Below, piece by piece: positions 8,681 through 16,913 of a stretch of 64,000 nt of DNA (its first letter is position 1; every line of letters begins with the position of its first letter). The stretch is from Bradyrhizobium sp. Ai1a-2 (GTDB lineage: Bacteria; Pseudomonadota; Alphaproteobacteria; Rhizobiales; Xanthobacteraceae): the NCBI RefSeq assembly GCF_000426245.1, contig NZ_AUEZ01000001.1, positions 248,001 to 312,000 on the forward strand, read 5' to 3'. The position numbers and the translations under genes are program-made. Below the pieces are notes generated by a model. It did no database searches, was not told where the DNA came from, and saw only the letters and a program-made list of their open reading frames with translations.

Positions 8681-9331
8681 TCAGATCTTCATTTCCGGAA
8701 CCGTGTCGGGAATGACGAGTTCGGCCTCCGTCACTGCCATGACCTCGGCGACCGTGACGCCGGGAGCGGTCTCCATCAACGTCGCCTTGCCGTCCGGAAA
8801 GCCGATCACGGCGATGTCGGTGACGACGAGGTCGACTGTTCGTGACGATGTCAGGGGCAGGGTGCATTTGCTGACGATCTTCGATTTTCCCTTCGCGGCA
8901 TGTTGCATCGCGACGATGACGCGTTTGGCGCCGCTGACGAGGTCCATCGCGCCACCCATGCCTGGCACCATTTTGCCTGGGATCATCCAGTTGGCGAGGT
9001 GTCCTTCCGCGTCGACCTGAAGGCCGCCGAGCACGGTCACGTCGACATGGCCGCCGCGGATCAATCCGAACGACATTGCACTGTCGAAGGTGCAGGCCCC
9101 CGGAAGCGCGCTGATTGGACGTCCACCTGCATCAGTCAGAAGGGGATGGGCCATCCCTTGCTCCGGGATCGGACCGGTGCCGATCAATCCGTTCTCAGAC
9201 TGGAAGAACACCTTGATATCGGATGGCACGTAGTTGGCCACCAGCGTCGGAATGCCGATCCCCAGGTTCACGAGGTGGCCGGTGCGAAGCTCGCGTGCCA
9301 CGCGGCGGCCGATGATCTCTTGTGCATCCAT
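8681..9331 (-). CDS. scoB: 3-oxoacid CoA-transferase, subunit B
   Basis: The 216-residue beta subunit of a class I CoA-transferase, which moves CoA between succinyl-CoA (or acetyl-CoA) and 3-oxoacids. The catalytic glutamate lies in the S-E-N-G-L-I-G motif (Glu46). The NLGIGIPTLVANY start and GAKRVIVAMQHAAKGKSKIV segment are also family hallmarks. It starts three bases after the subunit A stop codon. Length is normal for a split CoA-transferase. Confidence 0.93.
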   Translation of the reverse strand: MDAQEIIGRRVARELRTGHLVNLGIGIPTLVANYVPSDIKVFFQSENGLIGTGPIPEQGMAHPLLTDAGGRPISALPGACTFDSAMSFGLIRGGHVDVTVLGGLQVDAEGHLANWMIPGKMVPGMGGAMDLVSGAKRVIVAMQHAAKGKSKIVSKCTLPLTSSRTVDLVVTDIAVIGFPDGKATLMETAPGVTVAEVMAVTEAELVIPDTVPEMKI

Positions 9332-9334
9332 GGT

Positions 9335-9982
9335 TCACTCGTTCGCTATGAGATAGTCGACAAGCGGTGCCGGTGTGACCACGTGATCGGGCGCGATGAC
9401 GCCGACCGGAACGATATGCTCGGCGGTCACGATCACGGTATCGGCCGCCATCGCCATGACAGGGTTGAAGTTGCGCGCAGTCAAAGCATAGGCGAGATTG
9501 CCGAGATAGTCGGCGAGGAAGGCGTGGACCAGCGCGAATTGGGCCCGCAGCGCAGTCTCGAGCAGGAACGCTTTTCCATCGATCTCGATCTGACGTTTTC
9601 CTTCGGCAACCGTTGTTCCGACGCCGGTCGGCGTGAGTACGCCGCCAAGGCCGCAGCCTCCGGCGCGGATGCGCTCTGCCAACGTTCCCTGTGGGATAAG
9701 GTCGACGGCGATCTGGTTGGCCAGCATCTGCTGCTGGGCTTTCGGATTGAGGCCGATGTGACTTGCCGTCAGGCGTGAAACCAGGCCGGCGTCGAACAGC
9801 TTGCCGACGCCCTTTCCGGGTGTTGCCGCGTCATTGGCGATCAGGACGAGGCCCGTCTTGTGCTGGCGTACAACTTCATCGAGCAGGCGTTCCGGCGTGC
9901 CGACACCCATGAAGCCGCCGACCATGACGCTTGCGCCTGCCGGGATCATCGCAACGGCTTCCTCGAGGGAAATGGCCTTCAT
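9335..9982 (-). CDS. scoA: 3-oxoacid CoA-transferase, subunit A
   Basis: The 215-residue alpha subunit, partner of scoB. It shows the GASVMVGGFMGVGTPERLLDEVV start with the glycine-rich CoA loop. GLGGVLTPTGVGTTVAEGK follows, then the C-terminal YALTARNFNPVMAMAADTVIVTAE. ATG 9982 has GGAG eight bases away; a GTG at 9991 is too close to that GGAG to be the likely start. A FixK box is centred 82 bp upstream and predicts a 40-nt leader. The operon scoA-scoB-maoC would activate or recycle acetoacetate-type acids at low oxygen. Confidence 0.93.
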   Translation of the reverse strand: MKAISLEEAVAMIPAGASVMVGGFMGVGTPERLLDEVVRQHKTGLVLIANDAATPGKGVGKLFDAGLVSRLTASHIGLNPKAQQQMLANQIAVDLIPQGTLAERIRAGGCGLGGVLTPTGVGTTVAEGKRQIEIDGKAFLLETALRAQFALVHAFLADYLGNLAYALTARNFNPVMAMAADTVIVTAEHIVPVGVIAPDHVVTPAPLVDYLIANE

Positions 9983-10057
9983 GATTGGCACTCCGGTCAG
10001 CGCGCGATCGAGCGAGGCAGTACCGCTGCGATGCTGGCTCCGGCGCGCGGCGTCGCT

Positions 10058-10071
10058 TTGATCTGTATCAA
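10058..10071 (-). promoter_or_regulatory. FixK/FNR box TTGATCTGTATCAA
   Basis: TTGA-N6-TCAA site centred at 10064.5, between the CoA-transferase operon (leftward) and the phasin region (rightward). It fits the leftward operon, with a start point near 10023. Rightward it would start near 10106, 230 bp before the phasin. Confidence 0.78.
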
Positions 10072-10081
10072 GAGTATTCGC

Positions 10082-10308
10082 CGGAGCGACGGATACGGAG
10101 TATCCGGCACCCGCATCTTGCGCTCTGGGGTGAATGGGGCGGATGGATTTCGCTTGCCGACCTCAGGACAATGGCGGAGGCTATGAGGGATTGTCGGCTC
10201 GTCATCGTGCTCGGCACCGGGCATTCGATGAATCGCGAATTGGCGGCGCTCTATGACGGCTATTTCGGAGCTAGGTTTGGCGCGCTCGCGAAATGGACGG
10301 CACCCTAG
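10082..10308 (+). pseudogene. Remnant of an alpha/beta-hydrolase, C-terminal end only
   Basis: The frame reads RHPHLALWGEWGGWISLADLRTMAE, then a strand and VLGTGHSMNRELAALYDGYF. This resembles the last strand, catalytic-His loop (G-T-G-H-S) and final helix of an alpha/beta-hydrolase. No start codon with a ribosome site, no nucleophile elbow and no N-terminal 200 residues are present upstream, where the FixK box and scoA lie. It is best read as a decayed or truncated gene. A short expressed peptide from ATG 10172 is possible but unsupported. Confidence 0.4.
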
Positions 10309-10335
10309 TGGATTTCATCAGAAGAGGAGGATGCG

Positions 10336-10686
10336 ATGTCGGAACCCCAAGTGGCAGCGGACAACGTTCGGGCGATGCTAACCGAGAATCTCGGCCGTGT
10401 TCGCAAGGCCAATTCGGACTATTTTGACATGGTTGAGAAGGGCTTGAGCTCCTCACAGCTCCCGATTGCCGGGCAGGCCAAGCAGTTCTGCGATCATATG
10501 CGGCGGCAGACTACTGCGACCTTCGACCTCTGCGACCGGATGATCCAGGCCAAGGACGTGCCGGACATAGTCAGGATTCAGTCCGAGTTCTTCCAGGACC
10601 AGATGCGAGCGCTGATGGACCAGGGGAGGAGCATGGGCGAATCGGCCATGAAGGCGGCAGCGGGCGTGTTTACTCCCAAGAGCTGA
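10336..10686 (+). CDS. Phasin family protein
   Basis: A 116-residue, mainly helical amphipathic protein with the phasin pattern. It has an N-terminal RAMLTENLGRVRKANSDYFDMVEKG helix, then CDHMRRQTTATFDLCDRMIQAKD and the conserved DIVRIQSEFFQDQMRALMDQGRSMGE. Phasins coat polyhydroxyalkanoate granules and control their number and size. AGAGGAGG lies five bases before the ATG. It stands alone between the CoA-transferase operon and the FixK-like regulator, so a PHA role fits its surroundings. No FixK box lies directly upstream of its start. Confidence 0.88.
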   Translation: MSEPQVAADNVRAMLTENLGRVRKANSDYFDMVEKGLSSSQLPIAGQAKQFCDHMRRQTTATFDLCDRMIQAKDVPDIVRIQSEFFQDQMRALMDQGRSMGESAMKAAAGVFTPKS

Positions 10687-10778
10687 TTTGCTTTGCGGGC
10701 TGGGGCTTCACTTCGCGACCGTCAGCGTACTCAACATCATGATCCACGCGCTGACGATCGCTGCGCCAGGAGGGCGTT

Positions 10779-11465
10779 TCAGTTCTGCAAATCGAGACTC
10801 TCGAGCTGCGGCCGGTCCAAGAGCATGATCTGACGCTGATTATTGCCGATGAATCCGAGGATGCCGAGCTCGTGCAGCCGGGACAAGGCACGAGAGACCG
10901 TCTCCAGCGTCAGGCCGAGATAGTCGGCTATGTCACGGCGGCACATCGGCAGCGCCATGACGCCAGCCGCGGTAAGGCGCCTGTCCATCTCGAGCAGGAA
11001 GGCAACAACGCGCTCGAGCGACGTCTTGCGGCCGAGCAGGAGCATGTGATCCTCAGCATGCTGCAGGTTGTTTGTGGTCATGCTGAGCAGGTTGCGGGCG
11101 ACCATGGCATCGCTCTCGGCGACGAGTTCGAGGCTGCGACGCTTCACGAGGCGTACCGCAGTGTCGACGATCGCCTCGGCCGTGAAGCGATGCTCGCTGC
11201 CGTTCTCCAACCCGAAGATATCGCCGACCAGGTGAAACGCGCCAATCTGGCGGCGGCCGTCGGAGAGCAGCTTGTAGCTTCGCACCGCACCAGACTTGAC
11301 CTGGTAGACGTAATCCGCAGGTTCTTTCTCGCCGTAGATCTCCGTCCCTTTTTTGTAAGTGAATTCGCTTAAGGTCACTCTTGAATTTGAAGCGCTTGCC
11401 ATGCCGAATTCGCCGAGCAAATTGGGTAGGGGTACTGCCGGATTGGTGCTGACATAGGAAAACAT
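10779..11465 (-). CDS. Crp/Fnr-family regulator, FixK type
   Basis: A 228-residue protein with an N-terminal cyclic-nucleotide-like beta-roll (GAVRSYKLLSDGRRQIGAFHLVGDIFGLE), a dimer helix and a C-terminal winged helix. The recognition helix, LGLTLETVSRALSRL, carries the E-x-x-S-R pattern that reads TTGA half-sites. It lacks the N-terminal Cys cluster of oxygen-sensing FNR/FnrN, so it is FixK-like and probably controlled by other means. Cys175, just before the helix-turn-helix (PMCRRDIADYLG), is placed like the redox-sensitive cysteine known in B. diazoefficiens FixK2 (comparison from memory). AGGAG lies seven bases before ATG. Many FixK boxes around it make it the likely local activator. No box was found at its own promoter. 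Confidence 0.9.
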   Translation of the reverse strand: MFSYVSTNPAVPLPNLLGEFGMASASNSRVTLSEFTYKKGTEIYGEKEPADYVYQVKSGAVRSYKLLSDGRRQIGAFHLVGDIFGLENGSEHRFTAEAIVDTAVRLVKRRSLELVAESDAMVARNLLSMTTNNLQHAEDHMLLLGRKTSLERVVAFLLEMDRRLTAAGVMALPMCRRDIADYLGLTLETVSRALSRLHELGILGFIGNNQRQIMLLDRPQLESLDLQN

Positions 11466-11667
11466 GGCCCAACTCCTAGCCTGAACGTCGCTATTTTTAT
11501 TAGTGTTTTGAAGTATTGCGCTGCAAGAATGCGGTATCGGGTCGAGTTTCGGTCAAGTTGATCTGCGACGGAGGCAGCATTCCCAATCATTGTCTCAAGG
11601 ACCATTGTACTATGGGACAAGTCGGCAACGGCGGCGGGGAGACTATCCGTCGCGGTGTGAGCCACCC

Positions 11668-12333
11668 ATGAACGGCTACCTGACCACCTCGGAGGGAAAA
11701 TTGCCTGGCCTCGTTCACGTGGTTGATGACGATGCGTCGTTTCGGACAGCCATCGAACGTCGGCTGAAGCTCGCCGGCTATGACGTCGCAACCTATCCGT
11801 CCGCTCAGCAGCTACTGGATCGTCCGCCGGACAATGGGCGGCTGGGATGCATCCTGCTCGATGTGCGCATACCCGGCCTGAGCGGTCCCGAACTGCAAAA
11901 TCGTCTCAGCGAACTCGGTTCGACACTGCCGATCGTGTTCCTCACCGGCTACGCCGACACGGCGACGACCGTGCGCGCAATCAAGGCCGGCGCCGAGGAT
12001 TTCCTGACCAAGCCCGTGTCTTCGGCACAGCTGATCGATGCGATCGAGCGCGCCATCGCTCGTCATGGGGCGGCGAGCACCCAGCGGAGCAAGCTCGATT
12101 CCCATCGCGCCCTCCTTGCGACGCTGACGCCGCGCGAGCGACAGGTCTTCGAACTGATCGTGCGCGGCAAGATCAACAAGCAGATTGCCCATCAATTGGG
12201 AACAACCGAGCGCACTGTGAAAGCCCACCGCCACCAGGTGATGGAAAAGATGCAGGTGCACTCGCTCGCCGAATTGGTGTCGATCGCGGAGCGGCTCGGC
12301 GTGCTCGACTCAAAGAACGATGCAGGTCGTTAG
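11668..12333 (+). CDS. FixJ/NarL-type response regulator
   Basis: A 221-residue two-domain regulator. The receiver shows VVDDD at its start, the phospho-acceptor Asp in ILLDVRIPG, FLTGYAD and the conserved Lys in TKPVS. The C-terminal LuxR-type helix-turn-helix reads LTPRERQVFELIVRGKINKQIAHQLGTTERTVKAHR. The domain order and the FLTGYAD and TKPV residues are those of FixJ/TodT-type regulators. No sensor kinase is adjacent. The ribosome site before ATG 11668 is weak, and an upstream TTG (11590) could extend the protein by 26 residues. It is divergent from the FixK-like gene, which suggests shared control of anaerobic genes. Confidence 0.9.
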   Translation: MNGYLTTSEGKLPGLVHVVDDDASFRTAIERRLKLAGYDVATYPSAQQLLDRPPDNGRLGCILLDVRIPGLSGPELQNRLSELGSTLPIVFLTGYADTATTVRAIKAGAEDFLTKPVSSAQLIDAIERAIARHGAASTQRSKLDSHRALLATLTPRERQVFELIVRGKINKQIAHQLGTTERTVKAHRHQVMEKMQVHSLAELVSIAERLGVLDSKNDAGR

Positions 12334-12514
12334 TTTCGAAGTCGAAACTATCGTGACCTTGCGGGAACAATACGCAACAGGCTGTCGGGTTCCCGCTGAA
12401 CACCTGTACGAACGGACAATATCACATCTTAATGACAGCCCTTATCAGGCGAGTGTGAAATCAGCATAGCTACTCGGCTCGGTCAGGCCGCCGATTGCGG
12501 CAGACGACAGCCGA

Positions 12515-12919
12515 ATGCATCCTCGAAAAGCTGAAGCGAACACCTTGCGGAATCGAAGATCTGTTCTTGTCGTAGATGACGACCGGTCCATGCTCAGGAG
12601 CCTCAAGCGCCTGCTGCAGCAGCACGGCTTTGATACGACGCTATTCGATTCTGCCGGTGCGCTGCTCGGCCATCGCGATTTCGGTGGCGCCTTCTGCATC
12701 ATCCTGGATATCAATCTGAATGGTCAATCCGGCATCGATCTGCGCCGCCGGCTCCTGGACAACGGCATCACCTTGCCCGTCATCTATATCACCGGCAATG
12801 ACAGCCACGCGAACCGCACGGCGGCGACGGAGTCGGGATGTGTCGCTTACCTCACCAAGCCGTTCGCGGCGAAATCACTGATCGAGCCGATCGAAAAAAT
12901 GGCGGCCGCGATCGCCTAG
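12515..12919 (+). CDS. Single-domain response regulator (receiver only)
   Basis: A 134-residue protein that is only a receiver. It has VLVVDDDRSMLRSLKRLLQQ, the phospho-acceptor Asp in IILDINLNG, IYITGND and the Lys in LTKPFAAK. No output domain follows. Such FixJ-receiver-like proteins act in phosphorelays or by protein contact. It lies 180 bp after the FixJ-like gene on the same strand, without a clear promoter. The possible partner is the orphan histidine kinase at 20764 (inference only). Confidence 0.88.
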   Translation: MHPRKAEANTLRNRRSVLVVDDDRSMLRSLKRLLQQHGFDTTLFDSAGALLGHRDFGGAFCIILDINLNGQSGIDLRRRLLDNGITLPVIYITGNDSHANRTAATESGCVAYLTKPFAAKSLIEPIEKMAAAIA

Positions 12920-12932
12920 AATTCATTGGTCC

Positions 12933-13538
12933 TCATTCATCAATATCCTGTTCGAATACGCGTGCTGGAGCGCCTTTGCGCGCGGTCGCAAATCGATCGA
13001 GCGGCAGTGCCGTCCTCACCGAGAGCAAATTGGTGTCGACCACTTGCAAGAAGAGCTTCTGGCCGGTGTCCATGTCGCGCAACAGGTTCTCACTTGCGAG
13101 GTCGCCTGCAATACAGGTGTTGGTGAGACACCACGTGAAAGGAAGTCGATAGGTTGTGCCCTGGTCGACGGTAAGAGTGGCGCCGGCCGGCAGATAGAGA
13201 CCGACCGGAAGGAAAAGCTGTAGCCGCGCGCCGGCGTTGTCCTCGCGCTCGGTCAGATAGACGCGAACCGCGGTCTGGCCGGTCTTGAATGTGCCGCTGA
13301 GCATGGTGCGGCAGACCATCTTCGCGCCGCCTGGCTTGAAGCAGACCTTCTCCCAGTCGCCAAACTTGATGTCGCGCGCTTCACGCTGGCCGCGAGGCGC
13401 GATTTCGGCTCCCCCGGATTGTGCGCCAGCCGGCACAGTCTGTTGTGCATTCGCCGGCCCGCCTGCCGTCATCGTGGATAGTATCAAGCTGATGCCGAGG
13501 AACAGGATCGGAAACGGTCTACGAGGCTGCATCGTCAT
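12933..13538 (-). CDS. Invasion-associated locus B (IalB) family periplasmic protein
   Basis: A 201-residue exported protein. A signal peptide (RRPFPILFLGISLILSTM, ANA-type cleavage) precedes a QA/G-rich linker and an IalB domain. That domain has FGDWEKVCFKPGGAKMVCRTM, a beta-rich middle, GTTYRLPFTWCLTNTCIAGD and a C-terminal TNLLSVRTALPLDRF. The paired cysteines are conserved in the family. IalB proteins are linked to envelope or host-cell interaction in Bartonella; here a general envelope role is more likely. ATG 13538 has AGGAG seven bases upstream; ATGs at 13544 and 13532 are alternatives. It follows the hydrolase gene and is likely read from the FixK-box promoter at 14506. Confidence 0.85.
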   Translation of the reverse strand: MTMQPRRPFPILFLGISLILSTMTAGGPANAQQTVPAGAQSGGAEIAPRGQREARDIKFGDWEKVCFKPGGAKMVCRTMLSGTFKTGQTAVRVYLTEREDNAGARLQLFLPVGLYLPAGATLTVDQGTTYRLPFTWCLTNTCIAGDLASENLLRDMDTGQKLFLQVVDTNLLSVRTALPLDRFATARKGAPARVFEQDIDE

Positions 13539-13567
13539 GGCCATGCTCCTCACGCCGGTCAACGTCG

Positions 13568-14452
13568 TTACTTGTGCCTGTCCAGGAACGCGCCAACGAG
13601 CGGAGCCCAGATCGGGACGGAGTCGGCCGAGCCGACCAGGAAATGTCCATCGTCACCGAACGGCGGAAGAAGGTGGTATTCGGCGTTGCCTCCTGCGGCG
13701 GTGAACGCCTCGTGCATCCGTTTCGATAGCGCAGGGCCGAAGAACGTGTCGTTTTCAATGTAGATCCAGAGCATCGGCACCCGCGAGGTGCGGCCGAATT
13801 CGGCGGTGGCCTCGACCAGTCTGTCCGGCGCGCAATTGTTGTTCGGCTTGCCGCCAACGCGGCCGCCACGTCCGGCCGCAAACGTGATGACCGCCCTGAC
13901 TTGGGCGGGGTTTACGCTTGAAAGTGCAATCGACGCCCAGCCGCCGGCCGATTGGCCGATCACGACGACATCCTTCGGCACAATCTTCTTCTCGGCCGCC
14001 ATGTAGTCGATGATCCAGAGGTCGAGCTGCGCAACCGCCATGCCGGCATCGTGGAAGTTTGGATTGGTGCAATTGCCGATCTTGGAGAAGAACGGCCCGT
14101 AGAGTCCGCGTTCGGGTATGTCGATGGCTGAGGCGCCGTAGCCCGTCCCGACGGGCACCACCACGAGATAGCCGCGTCGCGCGAACCACATGGCGGCATC
14201 GCGGAATTCGACCAACGGAAAGAAGCTGCGCTGCACGGGATCGAGAGACACCCCGTGATTCATGATGGCGAGTGGAAAGGGACCATTGCCGACCGGACGC
14301 ACCACATAGGCGATGGTCGGCAGGACGAGGGGCAGCGCCCAGACTTCCTCCTGAATGCGCGCGGGAGCGTTCTGATCGTCAGGGTGCGCCGGCACGATCT
14401 GGCTGAGGAGAACGAACAGCATTATCAGGAATCGTGAGCAAGCCTGACCCAT
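13568..14452 (-). CDS. Exported alpha/beta-hydrolase (dienelactone-hydrolase-like)
   Basis: A 294-residue protein with a signal peptide (MGQACSRFLIMLFVLLSQIVPAH). The hydrolase core carries G-Q-S-A-G-G as the nucleophile elbow, an acidic residue in YIENDTFFGP and a His in FGDDGHFLVG, so the triad looks complete. The RRGYLVVVPVGTGYGAS segment before it is typical of this superfamily. It probably cleaves an ester in the periplasm; the substrate is unknown. GGAG lies seven bases before ATG. A FixK box centred 60 bp upstream predicts a 19-nt leader. The ialB gene follows within about 30 bp. Confidence 0.85.
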   Translation of the reverse strand: MGQACSRFLIMLFVLLSQIVPAHPDDQNAPARIQEEVWALPLVLPTIAYVVRPVGNGPFPLAIMNHGVSLDPVQRSFFPLVEFRDAAMWFARRGYLVVVPVGTGYGASAIDIPERGLYGPFFSKIGNCTNPNFHDAGMAVAQLDLWIIDYMAAEKKIVPKDVVVIGQSAGGWASIALSSVNPAQVRAVITFAAGRGGRVGGKPNNNCAPDRLVEATAEFGRTSRVPMLWIYIENDTFFGPALSKRMHEAFTAAGGNAEYHLLPPFGDDGHFLVGSADSVPIWAPLVGAFLDRHK

Positions 14453-14505
14453 ATCAGAGCTCCGCTGTCAGGAAACGATTTGACGGATCGAATCCGGAGC
14501 GACAC

Positions 14506-14519
14506 TTGATCCAGATCAA
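14506..14519. promoter_or_regulatory. FixK/FNR box TTGATCCAGATCAA in a divergent promoter
   Basis: TTGA-N6-TCAA between the leftward hydrolase-ialB genes and the rightward SulP gene. Its centre (14512.5) predicts start points near 14471 leftward and 14554 rightward. Both fit the nearest good start codons (14452 and 14602), so one site may serve both. Confidence 0.78.
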
Positions 14520-14601
14520 TCCCGGTTGGCTGCAGGCCGCCGTTCATCGGAGGCGTTCGGCGATCGCTAGAGCGCCTCAGTCGCATGACGGGCCAAGTCA
14601 C

Positions 14602-16296
14602 ATGAAGCCATCGTCATTTCAGCAACCAGGATGGTTGCGGTTCTTTCCGCCGATGGAGTGGCTTGCCAATTACCGGCTTTCCTTCCTCTCCTCGGACGCC
14701 ATCGCGGGAATTACGCTCGCCGCCTATGCGATACCGGTCTCTCTGGCCTATGCGGCGCTCGCGGGGCTGCCGCCGCATGTCGGCATCTACGGCTATTTGC
14801 TCGGCGGCATCGGCTATGCGCTCCTCGGCTCCTCACGCCAGCTTGCGGTTGGTCCGACATCCGCGATCTCGCTCATGATCGCCGGCTCGGTCGGAGCGTT
14901 GGCCGCGGGCGATCCTGCGCGATACGCTGAAATCGCGAGCCTGGTGGCCTGTGCGGTGGCGCTGCTTTGCCTGATCGCCTGGCTGTTCAAGCTCAGCCTT
15001 CTGGTACGCCTGATCAGCGACAGCATCCTGGTGGGATTCAAGGCGGGCGCCGGGCTGACGATCATGATGACCCAGCTGCCCAGCCTGTTCGGTGTTGCAG
15101 GCGGCGGTCACAATTTCATTGACCGGACTGTGCGGCTTGCCGGACAACTCGGCGACGTCAACTTGCTCGTATTGGCGATCGGTCTTGCTTCGCTGCTGTT
15201 GTTGCTGATCGGCGAGCGCGTCCTGCCGGGTAAGCCGGTTGGACTCGCCGTCGTCGCACTATCGATTCTGGTGGCATCGATATTTGGCCTGCCGGCGCTG
15301 GGCGTTCCGATCACCGGGGCGATCCCGCAAGGACTGCCAGCGTTTGCAATGCCTGCGTTCGGACTGTCGGAGCCTGAAGAGCTGTTTCCGATCGCGGCCG
15401 GCTGTCTGTTGCTTGCCTATGTCGAGGGTGTTTCCGCGGCGCGTAGCTTTGCGGCCAAGCATGGCTACGGCCTTGATGTGCGACAGGAGTTTCTGGGACT
15501 GGGTGCGGCCAACCTCGCGGCGGCGCTCGGCCACGGCTATCCGGTTGCCGGTGGCCTGTCGCAATCTGCGGTGAACGACGCGGCGGGAGCCCGTACGCCA
15601 TTGGCGCTGGTGCTCTGTTCGGTCACGCTTGCGCTATGCCTGCTGTTCTTCACGGGACTGCTGACAAATCTTCCCAAGGCGGTGTTGGCTGCTATCGTTC
15701 TTGCGGCCGTGTACAGGCTGGTCGACATCCCCGCGCTGTTGCGCATGTGGAAAATCAGCCGGATCGATTTCTATGCTGCGGCGATCGCGCTTGCTTCGGT
15801 GCTGCTGCTCGGAATCCTGCAAGGGGTCCTGCTTGCGGCCCTCGCATCCATCTTCCTGCTGCTCGCCCGCGCGTCGCGGCCGAATGTAGCGTTCCTCGGT
15901 CGGCTCCCCGGAACCGGCCGTTATTCGGATAGTTCCAGGCACGACGGCGTAGAGCCGCTGTCCGGCGTCATCGCATTCCGTCCCGAAGCGTCGCTGCTCT
16001 ACATCAACGCCGAGCCGATCCTGGACACCGTCCTGGCTGCGCTCGGAAAATCGTCGGATATCAGGGGGGTGGCCTGCGATCTCTCCGCATCTCCCTTCAT
16101 CGATCTGGCCGGGGCCCGCATGTTGCATGATCTGCATGATGAACTGAGAAATCGTGGAGTGACGTTCTGCATCGTCGGCGCTCATGGCCAATTGCGCGAC
16201 CTGTTGCAGGCGGACGGGCTCGCGGAAAAAACCGATAGCCGCAACTGGATGCGGACGCTCGACAGCGTGCTTGGCGAGAGCAAGGCCGGCGAATGA
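14602..16296 (+). CDS. SulP-family anion permease with STAS domain
   Basis: A 564-residue inner-membrane permease. It begins with the SulP pattern RLSFLSSDAIAGITLAAYAIPVSLAYAALAGLPPHVGIYGYL and has about twelve hydrophobic segments. The family loop PVAGGLSQSAVNDAAGARTPLA lies in the second half. A cytoplasmic STAS domain (about residues 455-560) ends it, with SPFIDLAGARMLHDL. SulP proteins move sulfate, bicarbonate or dicarboxylates; the ion is not readable here. Longer upstream starts run through the FixK box, so ATG 14602 is preferred. Confidence 0.9.
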   Translation: MKPSSFQQPGWLRFFPPMEWLANYRLSFLSSDAIAGITLAAYAIPVSLAYAALAGLPPHVGIYGYLLGGIGYALLGSSRQLAVGPTSAISLMIAGSVGALAAGDPARYAEIASLVACAVALLCLIAWLFKLSLLVRLISDSILVGFKAGAGLTIMMTQLPSLFGVAGGGHNFIDRTVRLAGQLGDVNLLVLAIGLASLLLLLIGERVLPGKPVGLAVVALSILVASIFGLPALGVPITGAIPQGLPAFAMPAFGLSEPEELFPIAAGCLLLAYVEGVSAARSFAAKHGYGLDVRQEFLGLGAANLAAALGHGYPVAGGLSQSAVNDAAGARTPLALVLCSVTLALCLLFFTGLLTNLPKAVLAAIVLAAVYRLVDIPALLRMWKISRIDFYAAAIALASVLLLGILQGVLLAALASIFLLLARASRPNVAFLGRLPGTGRYSDSSRHDGVEPLSGVIAFRPEASLLYINAEPILDTVLAALGKSSDIRGVACDLSASPFIDLAGARMLHDLHDELRNRGVTFCIVGAHGQLRDLLQADGLAEKTDSRNWMRTLDSVLGESKAGE

Positions 16297-16334
16297 TCAC
16301 GGATCTCCAGAAAAGATCCGCGGAGACGGCGGCA

Positions 16335-16348
16335 TTGACTTGGATCAA
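16335..16348 (+). promoter_or_regulatory. FixK/FNR box TTGACTTGGATCAA
   Basis: TTGA-N6-TCAA centred 97 bp upstream of the glycine-rich secreted protein. It predicts transcription start near 16383 and a 56-nt leader. Confidence 0.75.
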
Positions 16349-16438
16349 AAGGGACGGCGGGGCGAGCCAGCACGATCGAACGTCGTCGTTCACGACGATC
16401 GGAAGCAGTCTTGGCAAAAATGTTCTTGGAGGTAAATC

Positions 16439-16867
16439 ATGAGACATGTTGGGGTGATCGCGCTGCTGGTGCTGTTGGGGTTGGCAGGGCTGAGTACGCC
16501 GTCGCGGGCAGAGACCGGCCAGGTTGCCGTTGTCTTCACCAAGGGTGGCTTTGTCCTCGGCGTCGGCGGCGGCGAGGGCGTACTGATACTCCGCGGCAAG
16601 CGCTATCCATTCACCGTCTCTGGCATGAGCGTTGGCTTTACGATCGGAGCCTCGACCACCAAGTTTGTTGGGCGCGCCCTGAACCTGCGGGGGCCGGAAT
16701 CCATCGAAGGCAGCTATAGCGCGATCGGCGCCGGTGGCGCCGTTGCCGCCGGGGCCGCTGGCGTTCAGTTGCAGAACGCCAACGGCGTGATCTTGCAGCT
16801 CAGCGGACCGAGGATTGGAGCCGAAGTTTCAGCCGCCGTCGGTGGCGTCACCATACGGTTGAGATGA
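16439..16867 (+). CDS. Glycine-rich secreted protein, paralogue of the protein at 25435
   Basis: A 142-residue protein with a signal peptide (RHVGVIALLVLLGLAGL, SRA cleavage). The mature part is glycine- and valine-rich: FTKGGFVLGVGGGEGVLILRG, then a YPFTVSGMSVGFTIGAS segment, SYSAIGAGGAVAAGAAG and a final LSGPRIGAEVSAAVGGV. It aligns end to end with the 144-residue protein at 25435-25869. The pattern recalls alphaproteobacterial envelope proteins of the DUF1134/EipA or SYLF type, but the match is loose and I assign no function. GGAGG lies before the ATG. A FixK box is upstream. Confidence 0.72.
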   Translation: MRHVGVIALLVLLGLAGLSTPSRAETGQVAVVFTKGGFVLGVGGGEGVLILRGKRYPFTVSGMSVGFTIGASTTKFVGRALNLRGPESIEGSYSAIGAGGAVAAGAAGVQLQNANGVILQLSGPRIGAEVSAAVGGVTIRLR

Positions 16868-16872
16868 CTGCG

Positions 16873-16913
16873 GAGCGGGCCAAGCGGCGTTGCCGCGCGG
16901 CCTTGGCCCGCTC
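16873..16913. terminator. Long inverted repeat between convergent genes
   Basis: GAGCGGGCCAAG (16873-16884) and CTTGGCCCGCTC (16902-16913) form a perfect 12-bp stem with a 17-base loop. It fills the gap between the glycine-rich protein gene and ppk2 and can act for both strands. It lacks a T-run. Confidence 0.6.

Noticed and set aside
11556..11575. TTGATCTGCGACGG upstream of the regulator genes as a FixK box
   Set aside because: The second half-site is missing.
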